Positions 12,498 to 24,500 of a stretch of 64,000 nucleotides of DNA are shown here, piece after piece. A program made the translations under genes and the position numbers. This DNA is from Aphelenchoides besseyi. Lineage: Eukaryota; Nematoda; Chromadorea; Rhabditida; Aphelenchoididae. How positions within the stretch are numbered: position 1 is the stretch's first letter; every line of letters begins with the position of its first letter. The notes beneath the pieces are model-generated. The model did not search any database. It had not been told where the DNA came from and worked only from the letters and a program-made list of their open reading frames with translations. The DNA lies in NCBI GenBank assembly GCA_024699855.1, contig JAMPIQ010000003.1:1178001-1242000 (forward strand), written 5' to 3'.

Positions 12498-12671
12498 GGT
12501 CAATGGGTTCGTTACCTCTCTTTCCAATCGAATAACATCTTCATTCTGTGAATAACTCCTCAGTTTGTTCTTAAATAATGTTGTTAACTATATAAACTTA
12601 ACTGTTTGAATGCTCACACAGTCATGAATGTGTGTTCGAAAGATTGGTGGTTTAAACGTTTTTACGAAAGA
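12498..12671. other. Spacer between the C2H2 gene and the Helitron pair
   Basis: AT-rich 174 bp with no gene. Its last base (12671) is an A on the plus strand, that is the T expected on the 3' side of a minus-strand Helitron insertion. Confidence 0.5.
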
Positions 12672-12688
12672 CAAGTAAATAGGCGGTC

Positions 12689-12709
12689 GGCCCCCCCTTC
12701 GGGGGGGCC
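12689..12709 (-). other. Helitron H1 3'-terminal hairpin
   Basis: Perfect palindrome GGCCCCCCC-TTC-GGGGGGGCC, 9-bp stem, 3-base loop, lying 16 bp inside the 3' end of H1. In Helitrons such a hairpin marks the end of rolling-circle transfer. The same hairpin with its flanks occurs at the 3' end of H2 (19973-19993). Confidence 0.85.
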
Positions 12710-12710
12710 T

Positions 12711-13591
12711 CCCTTCAATTAACACGAAATGTTTATCTTATTTTTTACCAAACAATTAAAACTATTCCACTCACAAAACATCTTCTGTCATCTTCACTCA
12801 CAACCCGACGATTAGCTGTTTCGATTTCCAAAAACAACTTCAAACCATCTCTTTCGACCGTAACAAATCACTACACCTCTTCACTCCAGCAGTTTATATT
12901 TCCTAATCAAACCCAATTCCGTTTCATTATCTCTCCATCAAATACCGAACTTTAATCTTCATTACTAATATTTCAATATTCGCTTCGTAAAGAGGAGAGA
13001 GAAACTTTCGGATCCAACGTCACAACCTTCGCACACTTTTGAGATGCAGACGGGCAAGCCGGGACCCAAGATGGAGACACGGTCTGATGAGCGAATTCGT
13101 GGTTCAGGTTGTGACGCGGCTCTTCCAGTGTACAATAGAAAAGAGAAAGATAACAATAGATGTTCGACTTTGGTAGAAATCCATGAAGATGATCGTAAGA
13201 AAATCGTTTAGCAGCAATCGGTTTCATTTCGGTTGTCCATTCAAAAAGCCGGTTGAGTTTGCACATGAACAGAGAATGAGAATCTGAACGATGAATGTTC
13301 AAATAACAACGCAAATAGTCAGAACTTATTTCATTGACATTGACAACCATGATCATTGAGTACGTAGAGAAACCGAAAGTACGAGATCTAAAGAAACAAA
13401 ACATGAAATTGAATAAACCAAATTGCTTACTATTCCTGTGGCCGTCCATTGCCGTCCGTCGATGATGAAGATGAGAATGTTGCCATGGCCCGAAGGTCAT
13501 GGACTTGTCTTGAAATTTGAAGAGACTTCTGTTTAGTTCGTTGGTTTAGACACTTTGTAATTGGTCTGCTTACTTCCAGTTAAGTTGCTAT
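12711..13591 (-). other. H1 3' cargo region, unrecognised
   Basis: About 0.9 kb between the H1 helicase stop and its terminal hairpin. A minus-strand open frame spans 12973-13500 with a good donor/acceptor pair inside (GTAAGC near 13430, TTTCTTTAG near 13386), so it may be a captured gene fragment; no spliced frame gives a clean product and no domain is recognised. It has no counterpart in the matching part of H2, which carries an OB-fold gene instead. Confidence 0.35.
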
Positions 13592-16500
13592 TCACAAACG
13601 ATTGAAAATTTCACGATGCACAATATTCTTTACTAAGCAGTCACCATTATCTTGTCGGTCATTTGCTTGAGTTAAAACTTTGACTGAGTCCCATGATCGA
13701 GCTCGCGACAAAGCGACGTACAGTTGGCCGTGTTCGAATACTTCATGTTCGAGATTCAATCCAACACGTTCGAATGTTTGGCCCTGACTCTTGTTGATTG
13801 TCATTGCAAAGGCCAATTTCAATGGGAACTGTTTTCGGTTCAATTGGAACATTCCGCGGTAGTCAATTGTGTTGTTAATTCGCGGAATGATGTGTCGTTC
13901 GCCTGCGTGATGTCCAGTTAAAATCTGACACTCAACTGAATGGTCATTCATTGCCAAAACCAACAATCGTGTACCGTTGCACAAACCGTCTTCTTGTGAC
14001 AAATTTCGAATCAAAATCACAACCGCGTTCTTCTTGAGCACTAGTTTGTGTGGTGGCAGCGAACCTTCTTCGATCATGTTCAAGTACTCAGGGAGAAGAA
14101 GTGTGTTGTCGTCACAGTTTTCAGCATCAATGGCCGTGTCGATTGAAAGATAGGTTTTGCTTTGGCCATCTAACATATTCAGGACTTTTTCGTTTGACTC
14201 GTTGACGCCAATGTGTTTGGATACCAATATCGCCGAGTTCCCCATGTCGTTGAACTGTTTGTTTTCGATCAGCTTGCCGAAGATTTCTTGTTCCAAGTTC
14301 TGGCCAACTAAACAGTGAGATGGTAAGTTGATTTGTTCGTTTTCGTTATTCAGTGTTCCTTCTCCGACTTGTTTCAGGAAATCAGCAAATTCAACTTCGT
14401 TCGCTTTGGTGCGCATGTTGGTAGTCAATTTCAATTTTTCAAACTGATTCCACAAATTTGATGAGCAAATGGACAAATTGATGGTTTCGCCGATGGTACC
14501 GTACTTCAGAATTGGCAAAATCTGTCGGAAGTCTCCACCGAGCACGAAGATTTTTCCACCGAATGGTAAGTTGCTATTCATTAGTTCTCTTAGTTTTCGA
14601 TCGGCGATTTCTAATGCATATCTAGGGGCCATTGGTGCTTCATCCCAAATGATCACATCTGCTTGCATCAACATTTTACCGCCGCGATTGTTGGGAGTCA
14701 AAGTTGAGTTCGAATCGCGGTCAAGTGGAACTCCAAGTCCAAATGTTTTGTGGCAAGTTCGTCCATTGGGCAACAACAACGCAGCAATACCGGTAAACGC
14801 GCACGTCAAAAACTTCTTTTTGTTGCCGTTAATGAAATGGCAGAGAGTTTTGTAAACGTAAGTTTTACCCGTTCCACCCAACCCGTCGACGAAGAAGCAC
14901 TTTTGTGCACCGTTGTTTTGAAGACTGTTCAGAACTTTATCGACTACAACTTTTTGTTCAATGTTCAACGTTTCGTACATTTCTTTTGCAGATTCGAGTT
15001 CTTGGTCGTGGTCAATTGGGTCTTCGATCTCGTCAATGTCGTCTACTGCGTCCATCGATGGGAAGTCTTTAATTGACTTGTTTTCCCGTTGCAAGATTGT
15101 GTCAATACGTTTGTATGCTCGTGCAATTGCTTTTGACTTATCTTTTAGTCGACGAGCAAAATCCTCGCTCAGATCATGTCTGAATTTTTCCCACAACAAT
15201 TTTGGATCGGCTGGGTTGCAATGAATGAGTATGTTGGCAAACAGAGTACGTAATTTTCGTGGCATCAACACCTTAACTGCTTCTTCCATACATTTTACAT
15301 ACTCTTCATCATCTTCTATCAAACCCAATGCCAGACATGCTTCTCCATTATTTTTGATATTCAGTTCCGTCAACTGTTCGCAATTCTTTGAAACTTTTCG
15401 CACCTCTGACGTGTCGAAGCAAAAGACGTAAGTGCCACAAATCACCTTGACTTGGACTAATTGCATACATCCGACCGATCGTATTGCTGCTTCGTACTCT
15501 TGGTTCCCATTGATTGACCGTTTCGGTGTTTTTTTTTGGTGAGTACTTTAACTGATTTCCATGAGTAATGAGTTGGAATTTCAGAATACAGAAGTTGGCA
15601 CGCGCGTTCGAATCACGTTCATTCAACTTAAAGTAATCCATCAGTTTGGTTTTCTTTTCCATTGCTTTTTTCGCTTTTTCAGCATCGCAATCTTCTTCGA
15701 TGTAGACGGCTTGTTGGTTTTCCAAATGGATTGGCAATCGTTCAATGTGGTGGCTCTTATCGTGCATTTTTAACTTCAGGATCCGATAACATGCTTCGAC
15801 AGGACCGACGTAACGACCGTCAATGTGGTCTTTGATTTCATCGTGATTAATATTGCCCGGATGATTGCAATTCCAAAGAAGCGGCGTCATAACCTTTGTA
15901 AGTGTATTTGTAAAGGTACTTGACATTCTTAATGGAGCTCACAATTTCAACGTTGATATGGCATCGATAGCGCTTCAAAAGGTACCAACTATGTGGGACA
16001 ACTCGACGGTTATCATACTTCACACCTTTGATTTCAATAGTGCGTCCGTTGTTCGGTCGTTTCAGAAATGGATAACCGTTTTCGTTGACTTTGGTTTCTT
16101 CCAAAAACTGTTTCGGGAACTTGTGTCGACACTTTCCGTTGATCATGCATGGAGCGCTGGGGTTTTTGTCGCCACAAATACGATGAATCATGTACTTGCT
16201 TACCAATTCTAACAGTTCCGGATCCGATTCTGGCGGCAATTCGGCGCTGAAGTAATTGTCGATGTTTTTTTGGTTGCAAAAACTTCTGTCCATCTTTCAG
16301 ACTTACTAAGCAGTGAATATGTGGAAGTCCGCGTTTTTGGAATTCAGTCACATAAAAAATAACATTTTGGTTCACCGAAAATTTGTTTCTTCACCAAGTC
16401 GTCAATAATTGCTTCTACTTTCAGGGCAAAGACACGCGCAACGATATCCGGACGATCACTAGCTGTTTGTTTGGCGCCGAGGACGATGGTTTCATTGATG

Positions 16501-19224
16501 GTTTGTACGATTTCCGGCCAAAGTGCATCGCATGTCATGGTAATGAACAGATCCGGGTTTCCGTTGTTCAAAACTATCGCCATTGCATCCTGGTAGTTCT
16601 CACGCATGAAACGTGGTGAGCCGAAGTGAGTCGATGGCAAAATGTGTATTCTTCCAATAGCGCGATCCAGTTTTTGACCGAGTTTGTTCAGACTTGCGTG
16701 CAGTTCATGATAGTGAATTGTTTTTAGTTGCTTTTGGTTCATTCGAATCCATTTTATGCGATCGCTTTCGACTTGAACGTACGAATCCACGACGAACTGT
16801 TGGAACAGTTTCTTACCGTAATGAATTCGACTGTTGGAGTTTTTTCGAATGGCCAACCGATAACTATGGAATTCAGCACGAGTTAGTCGGGTATGTTTGT
16901 TCGCGTTTATTTTCGTCATATCAATTGACCATCCAAGAGTTCCTTTAGGGAAGAACAGTGGGTACAACCAGGAAGTGGCAAATGGGCTCAATGAACTTAG
17001 AACTCGTGGTGATGGTTCGTCTTTCAATTGGATGACTAAGGACATTTCACGCATATCTCCAGAAGCGTCGGTTGTAAAAACGGCGCCGATTTCGTCGACA
17101 GTTGGTTCGTTGAAACGGTTCGGATCATAACCGGGTCGCATTTTGAACGACATTTGCACATTCTCAACAGGTCTGCCAGCGTTCTCTTCTTCTTTCATCA
17201 ATCAATTCATTCATCATCATGTGCATTTTAGCGTGCGGGTTATGTTCGCGTATTATCTTGTCCAGCAATTCCATTAGTTCCTTTTTAGTTCCGTTAGTCG
17301 TGTTCATTCTTCTTTCAACTGCTTCTGCTGGATCCGAGAAGAACAATTGGCCGTATTTTCGATCAGCTGCTGCGCTTACACTTTCATCGATCTCGTAACA
17401 GATTTGGCCTTTGAATTGAAAAGCAGTAAGGACCCGGAGTTGCAAACGATCGCATTTTGACGTTAAAAAGCTGCGAAACTGTTTGCGGAGTTATACTTGC
17501 GGATGTTGTTCAAAAAGTTGTTCGAGAGTGGGTGTTTTTCCAGTGAATAGATCATCCAATTCTTGTGGCAATTTAGGTAAGTCAGGCAACTCAATTTTAC
17601 CATGATTGCAGCAGTCGTTGAACGTTTGTTTATTTCCAACTCGTTCTTCTTCAAAATGCAATGCACCGCAAAAAGACATTCACTGATCATCTTGCTTAGT
17701 TGATGGACCGGGACATCCGCTTGTTTGGATGCGACGTTCAGTTGAGTTTGTTTCTGTTGTGCTGTGATTCTCGAAATTTGATGGTGGGCTGCATCTTTAG
17801 CCAATCGTTCAGCTTTCTGTTGGTTTGATTCATTTGAACGTGAATTTTGATGTTGTGCTTTATCTTTACTTAATCGATCAGCTTTTTGTTGGTCTGATTC
17901 ATTTGAACGCGAGTCTTGATGTTTAACTTTGTCTTTAGCCAATCGATCTACTTTTTGTTGTTTAGATTCTGCGTCTCGAACGCTTCTTTGGCGAATATTT
18001 TGATCGGATAAAACGATTGAATTTTTGTTGATTGGATTCAGAAGCTCGTTTTTTGTTGATGTTGTCACGTTTTTGTTGCAATCGTTTTGCTCGTTTTTCA
18101 GCATCTACTTCGTTTTCTAATACAATTACTTCGGATTGACCCATTGGTTCAGCATTGGCGTTTTGATTGTCAGTACGAATTGACGAAAACGAAGCCTCCA
18201 ATGTGTCAAACAGATTCAAACGTTTTGCGAAACCGTCTTCGTTTAATTTTGTTAGAAAAACGCCATTTGAATGTTGATGTGTGTTCTCGAAGAAGTTTAT
18301 TGCATTCGAAACAACGTAAGCACCACAATTGCATGTATCATTTTGCAGATCACTTTGGTATCCAATGTCGTTCAAGAACATGTTTGCGTTTGGATCCAAA
18401 CCCGTCCAATGAGCGAAACATTTACTGTAAATCGAATTGATTAACCTATAGACAGTTTGAGAAACGGGTTTATGAAACGAATCGCAATAATGCAGAACAC
18501 AATGATTGCTGAGTGCCTTCTTTTCCATTACTGCCAAAACGTAGTGTCCACTGTTTTGAATCGGAATCAACAAATAAGCGTCTTCATTTGGAGCGATCGG
18601 TGGTCTGACAATCAAATACTTTGATGGATTCGATTCAGCTGCACGATAGTAGTCGGTCCAAAATGACATCGACATTAAACCAACTTTCAACGAAGTGTTC
18701 GCTATCAAAATCAACAAACCAAACACAATTGATTCGAAATCGATCCACTCACCAACGTTCTCCATGTTCGGAACTTGCAATCTGGACATTTGACATTCGT
18801 TGCGAGCAGCTTCACAGAGTTCATTCGGTTGACAATGAGTGCTGAATTTGCTACCCAAAACTTGTTCGATAGTGAGCACCGGTTCTTGAGTGTCGATAGC
18901 GACGAACGACATTTGTTGTGAAATGTCTGGAGAAGCAATAGATTGTGTTTCTTGAGCAGTTTCAACGATTTGAATTTGTGTGTCTGATGCTTGTGAGTTT
19001 TCCGTTAAGTTTGTCATTTGGTTTGTTTTCTCAACCAATTGACTTTGTGCTTGTAATGCTTGTGTGTTTTCAATTTCGATTTTTGATCGTGTTTCCGTTT
19101 CTGTTGCTTTTGCTGTTTTCTGTTCTGCACGAATTTTACGCATTCGTTCACGGTTCTTACGCCTACGCTCTTCTTCACGTTCTTTCTTTTCCTCATCTGT
19201 CAGCTCAATCTTTCGTTTCGGCAT
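13592..19224 (-). pseudogene. Helitron H1 Ulp1-protease/Rep/helicase, frameshifted
   Basis: Order on the minus strand: a basic coiled start (MPKRKIELTDEEKKEREEE); a Ulp1/C48-like protease domain with GHYVLAVM, HYCDS and CNCGAYVV holding the His, Asp and Cys; three 23-residue repeats of the type ESxQQKxxRLxKDK (about 17.8-18.0 kb); the Helitron N-terminal domain; the HUH Rep with LFITMTCDALWPE, GLPHIHCLV and YKYTYKGYD; and a Pif1-type helicase with GLGGTGKT, IIWDEAPM, GGDFRQILP, INKSQGQTF and VALSRARS. The frame shifts at about 18.0, 17.45, 17.19, 16.36, 16.28, 15.86 and 15.35 kb relative to H2, so it cannot make the enzyme. The helicase half (13592-15466) is still one open frame. Many shifts fall in homopolymers, so some could be assembly errors. 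Confidence 0.85.
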
Positions 19225-19959
19225 TTCGTAAGTTTGAGATTTTTATAATGAAAATTCTGATAGTAAACAATTCTGATAGTAAGCAAATTCTGATTGTAAA
19301 GAGATTCTGATGTGGGTGGCTCAGCTGATAAGACAAAGACGGCGTGCCGGACCGCTTTGAATGTCTGTGCCCTGATAAGACAATCCGACCGGGCCAATCG
19401 AATTGAATATAAGACGTGAGGCCCACCAAAGAAACGATGGCCAACGTATACTTCCTGAAACACAAAAACTCAATATCACTAAACAATTGAGAATTGACTT
19501 ACGATAAAAACCGAAGCTTAAACAGTTTAACGTTCTTAGTGGTCGTCGTCACTTGATGGAACAATAGCCACACGTAGACAAAAGACGTTAACCTGAATTT
19601 GAATCAAAGATGATAATGCCGTTGAGTTTTCTAAACTTACCGTATACTTTAGCTTCTTTACACGTTGAATGAAAGCAACAAAATCTGAAAATAATGTTTT
19701 GATTGTAATCAGATAAGACCTAAGAAACTTACGTTAACAAATTAGCAATTAAAAGAACCAACACAATTTAGACGATAGACGAAAGCAACCAACACTTTAG
19801 ACGGAAGCAAAAACAAATGGTCTTTCATCAAACGGTCCAAACGGCCGCACACAAAACTTGCATGGAAGAGAGTGCTCATTCGAAAATAAATGTGCACAAA
19901 ATCGGTCGATCTCAGGACACAAACAGACAGACAGACGCTACTCAATTATTTTATAGGGA
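19225..19959 (-). other. H1 5' leader with three intron-like segments
   Basis: Between the 5' end of H1 and the ATG at 19224. On the minus strand it holds three segments with perfect donor and acceptor words: 19732-19685, 19640-19593 and 19503-19455 (48, 48 and 49 bp, each GTAAGT...CAG). The exons between them are open for short stretches and end in an acidic tail. It could be a spliced leader of the transposase mRNA or a captured host gene start. It is about 99% identical to the H2 leader over most of its length. Confidence 0.5.
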
Positions 19960-19972
19960 CAAGTAGCAGGTC

Positions 19973-19993
19973 GGCCCCCCCTTCGGGGGGGCC
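19973..19993 (-). other. Helitron H2 3'-terminal hairpin
   Basis: Same palindrome as in H1: 9-bp GGCCCCCCC stem with TTC loop, here 13 bp from the 3' end. The H1 copy is 3 bp farther from its end. It lies just outside the 5' end of H1, which shows that it belongs to H2. Confidence 0.85.
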
Positions 19994-20225
19994 TCCTTCT
20001 AATTGTTTTACAAAGAGTATCAACGTTACATTAGTAGAGAACTTAACAAATTCTTCTTATCATATTCTTTTATGTTTCTTATAACCAACAATTTAATGGG
20101 ATATTCGTGACTAATGCAGTCGTTTCAAACCAAGACATTGCAGTTTCATTTATCTTTTACAATATCCAAACAAAAATGGTTAAAAACAATCATTTATTAA
20201 ATAAAACGGTTAACACAACAATCAA

Positions 20226-21143
20226 TTAAATTTTAAATGGTGGCGAATCTTCGTTTTTGTCCACAATTGGGCGTTTCGATCCAAATGGCGTATTGATTGC
20301 CAACGCCGCTTCAGTTACAGAGATCGGAGGCGCATCACGAACGATAATGTTCTCGATCGATTGGACCACAATATCTTAAACAAAATGGCAATTAGTAAAG
20401 AGCGAAAAACACCGAACCATTCTTTTTTAAAACTCCAGTAACCTGCACAGCCTCCAATCGCTTGAATTTGGTCCAATCGCCGTTCGGATCCAAAACACGA
20501 ATTGGTATCGATGTTTGCTCTTGATCAGCCAAACTTCCGCGCATTTCGCCCATATTTATTGGAGAAGCCATTCGACGAGGAACTACTTTCAAGAAGACGT
20601 CGTTGAGAACTAAAAAGATTAATGGCAAACAATAACTATGTGAAAAGCGTACGAATTTTGGTGTTTTCGGGAACACTAACCAACTCTTTAAGCGCGCACT
20701 CCAAGTACTTGGTCTTGTTGTCTTCGATGGTCGGGAATTTTCCTGAGCCTACGATTTCGATGCTGCTGCTCTCATCTAGCTTGAGCTGAACACCCAATCC
20801 ACGTGCATAAATCGGCGACTTGTACGAAATAACAGTGACCATTTCAACTCGAATAATCTAAACATTAAAAGATGAGTTGCTACTTTCAAATACAATAAGG
20901 ACTTACTTGGCCGGTCTTCAAATCCATCTTGTCGAACGTTTCGGCCGCTTTAGACCACGCGACACACTCAGCAAATCCCGTATCCAAATGAAGATCCAAT
21001 TTGAATAGCAACTTTCGTTCGGATTCGGGTCCTCGACCCACCTTTCGCGCTTTCTGAACATCTCCAATCGTACCAAACAGTTCATCAACAATTGAGCCCG
21101 CTACAACTCCTGTGACTAACGACGACGCCGAGATAAGAGACAT
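20226..21143 (-). CDS. RPA-like OB-fold single-strand DNA-binding protein inside Helitron H2
   Basis: Four minus-strand exons (21143-20907, 20857-20653, 20609-20418, 20374-20226) with consensus splice sites and matching phases give 260 residues and an intact frame. The first 20 residues are hydrophobic. Residues about 45-130 read like an OB fold of the RPA large-subunit type (KLLFKLDLHLDTGFAECVAW... then GQIIRVEMVTVISYKSPIYA), followed by a second beta-rich segment and a charged Pro-rich tail. Helitrons of plants and some animals encode RPA-like proteins downstream of Rep-helicase, where they are thought to coat the displaced strand; position and strand fit that. It could instead be a captured host gene. 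H1 lacks it. Family assignment is from overall pattern only. Confidence 0.6.
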
Positions 21144-21561
21144 GATCGAAACCAAAAGGAACAACCGACTGTTGAAAGAAGAAACAATCGAATGAGCAAA
21201 ATTTCGATTTCAACGAGCTTTTATACGGTCGAAATTTTTCTGTTGCGCAATTGCGTGAGAGAGTGAGTTCCAGACGGTGAGCTTAAAAATCACTTTGTTG
21301 CAGCAATGTGAGCAAACTTTTGATTTGCTGCCAATCAGTAAAATTTGAAAGTAAAATTCTTGCCGAAATAGACAACACAACATTGAAAAGAAGTATTCGT
21401 TGTATTGAAAGTTCTTGATGAATAGAAAAGTTATGCAGCGGCAAATCGTGTTTTTTCCATTACTTAATGATCGTAGTCTTTCTTCCAAACCATTGTATTT
21501 CACTTCATTTATTGTTCTGCGTATCTTTCTCATCAAACATTTATGTGCACACAAATTGTTT

Positions 21562-24500
21562 TCACAATCTTTTAAAGATTTCGCGATGAACGATGTTCTT
21601 AACAAAACAGTTCGAAGAAGTTTGTTGATCTTTTGATGGAACGAGAGCTTTCACTGAATCCCAAGATCGTGCTCGTGACAAAGCCACGTACAACTGACCG
21701 TGCTCAAAGACTTCATGCTCGAGATTCAGCCCAACTCGTTCGAAAGTTTGGCCTTGACTCTTGTTGATTGTCATAGCAAATGCCAATTTCAATGGGAACT
21801 GCTTGCGGTTTAATTGAAACACATTGTGATATGTAATTGTGTTGTTAATTCGTGGAAATGATGTGACGTTCACCAGCATGATGTCCCGTAAGAATCTCGC
21901 ATTCGATCGAGTGGTTGTTCATTTCAGCGACCAACATTCGTGTTCCATTGCACAAACCGTCTTCTTGTGACAAATTTCGAATCAAAATCACAACCGCATT
22001 TTTCTTCAACTCCAATTTATGAGCTGGTAGTGATGCGTCTTCAATCATGTTCAGATACTCTGGTAGCAGCAAAGTTTGATCATCACAGTTCTCAGCATCC
22101 ATGGCAGTGTCAATTGAGAGATAAATTTTTGTTTGACCCTCTAACATATTCAAGACTTTTTCATTCGATTCGTTTACGCCAATGTGTTTTGATACCAAAA
22201 TCGCCGAGTTTCCCATTTCCTTAAACTTCTTTTTTTCTATTAACACGCCGAAGATCTCTTGTTCTAAGTTCTGTTCAAGTAAGCAGTGTGTTGGCAATTC
22301 GATCGTTTCGTTCTTGTCATTCAAAGTTCCTTCTCCGACTTGTTTGAGGAAATCAGCGAATTGAACTTCGTTCGGTTTTGTTCGCATGTTTTTCGTTAAT
22401 TTCAATTGCTCGAAATATTTCCACAGTTTTGATGAACAAATGGACAAATTGATCGTTTCGCTGACTGTGCCGTATTTCAAAATTGGCAGAATTTGACGGA
22501 AATCGCCTCCAAGAACCATGATTTTGCCTCCAAACGGTAAAACGGTGTTCATTAATTCCTGAAGTTTGCGGTCGGCTATTTCCAGTGCATAGCGAGGGGC
22601 CATTGGTGCTTCGTCCCAGATAATAATATCAGCATTCATCAACATTTTACCACCACGACTTGTTGCTGTCAAGTTTGAATTCGAATCACGTTCAAGCGGA
22701 ACTCCAAGACCAAAAGTTTTGTGACATGTTTTGCCATTTGGTAACAACAAAGCTGCGATTCCAGTGAATGCACAGGCCGAGAATTTCTTCTTGTTTCCGT
22801 TGACAAAATGGCACAGTGTTTTGTAGACGTAAGTCTTGCCGGTTCCGCCTAGACCATCTACAAAGAAACACTTCGGCTTTCCATCAATTTGGGGACTTTG
22901 AAGAGCGGCGAGAACTTTGTCAACAACAATTTTTTGTTCGGCGTTCAAGGTTTCGTACAACTCTTTTGCGGCTTCAAGTTCCTGGTCGTGATCGATTGTG
23001 TCCTCAATCTCTTCGATGTCCTCAACAGCGTCCATTGATGGGAAGTCTTTGATGGATCTGTTTTCTCGCTGCAGAATCGTGTCAATTCGTTGGTATGCTT
23101 TTGCAATCGCTTTCGATCGATCTTTCAAGTGACGATTGAAATCGTCGCTGAGATCATTTTTGAACATTTCCCACAAAGTCTTTGGATCAGCAGGATTGCA
23201 GTGAATGAGGATGTTGGCAAATAGGGTTCGCAATCTTCTCGGCATCAACACCTGAACTGCTTCTTGCATGCATTTGATGTACTCTTCGTCATCTTCAATA
23301 AGTCCCAATTTCAAACATGCTTCTCCGTTATTTTGATACTCAATTCCGTTAACCGTGCGCAATTCCTTGAAACTTTGAGCTCCTCTAACGTGTTGAAGAA
23401 GAAGTCGCAAATGCCACAAATCGCCTTGACTCGGACTAATCGCGTACATTCGACCGACGGTTTTGCTGCTTCTGACTCGTTGTTCCCAGTGAGTGATTGT
23501 TTCATCGGTTTGATTGTTTTGAACTTTCAGTGATTTCCAGGTGTAGTGAGTTGGTATCTCCGAGTACAACAACTTTCGAGCATTTACATCTCGTTCGTTC
23601 AATTTGAAAAAGTCCATCAGTTTGGTTTCTTTTTCCATTGCTTTTTTTGCTTTATCGGCATCACAATCTTCTTCGACGTAAACTGCCTGTTGATTCTCGA
23701 GATGGATTGGAAGCCGTTCAACGTGATGGGATTTGTCGTGCATTTTTAATTTCAAAATTCGATAACACGCTTCAACCGGACCAACGTAACGACCGTCAAT
23801 GTGATCTTTTATTTCGTCGTGATTAATGTTCCCCGAAGATTGAAGTTCCAGAGAAGCGGCATCGTATCCTTTGTACGCGTACTTGTAGAGATACTTCACA
23901 TTCTTGATGGAACTCACGATTTCAACATTGATGTGACAACGATAGCGTTTCAGAAGATACCAACTGTACGGAACTACGCGACGGTTGTCATATTTCACAT
24001 TTTTGATTTCGATGAATCGGTCGTTGTTCGGTCTTTTGAGAAATGGATAGCCATTTTCGTTTACTTTGGTCTCTTCCAAAAACTGTTTTGGGAACTTGTG
24101 TCGACACTTTCCGTTGATCATACATGGAGCCTTTGGATTCTGAACACCACAAACTCGATGGATCATGTATTTGCTCACCAACTCTAACAGTTCTGGATCG
24201 GAGTCTGGTGGCAATTCGGCACTGAAGTACTTGTCGATGTTCTCCGGTTGCAAGAACTTTTTGCCGTCTTTCAGACTTACTAAGCAGTGAATATGTGGTA
24301 GACCTCGTTTTTGGAATTCTGTGACGTAAACATAACACTTCGGCTCACCAAAGACTTGCTTCTTGACCAAATCATCGATAATTGCTTCAACTTTTAGTGC
24401 AAAGACGCGAGCAACAATATCTGGACGGTCACTTGCAGTTTGTTTTGCTCCAATGACGATCGATTCATTTATTGTTTCAACGATTTCCGGCCAAAATGAA

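Larger units (their letters stand above)
12672..19959 (-). mobile_element. Helitron H1 (downstream copy of a head-to-tail pair)
   Basis: A 7288-bp rolling-circle transposon read on the minus strand. The 5' end is TCCCTATAAAA (T at 19959) and the 3' end is ACTTG (G at 12672), followed by T. A 9-bp GC stem with a 3-base loop stands 16 bp before the 3' end. The coding part is Rep-helicase, disrupted by several frameshifts. The 5' terminal T abuts, with no base between, the last G of a second Helitron (H2), so H1 has no A on its own 5' side. The terminal CTTG deviates from the usual CTRR. No terminal inverted repeats or target duplication are present, as expected for Helitrons. Confidence 0.85.

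Noticed and set aside
12680..12710. CRISPR-like or bacterial terminator reading of the GC hairpin
   Set aside because: Single hairpins at Helitron ends in a eukaryotic genome; no repeats with spacers and no T tract.
14469..15431. Plus-strand open frames inside the Helitron helicase
   Set aside because: Antisense shadows of the minus-strand helicase frame.
19312..19400. tRNA-like word (GTGGCTCAGCTGATAAG) in the Helitron leader
   Set aside because: No matching acceptor stem or B box; present in both Helitron copies as ordinary leader sequence.
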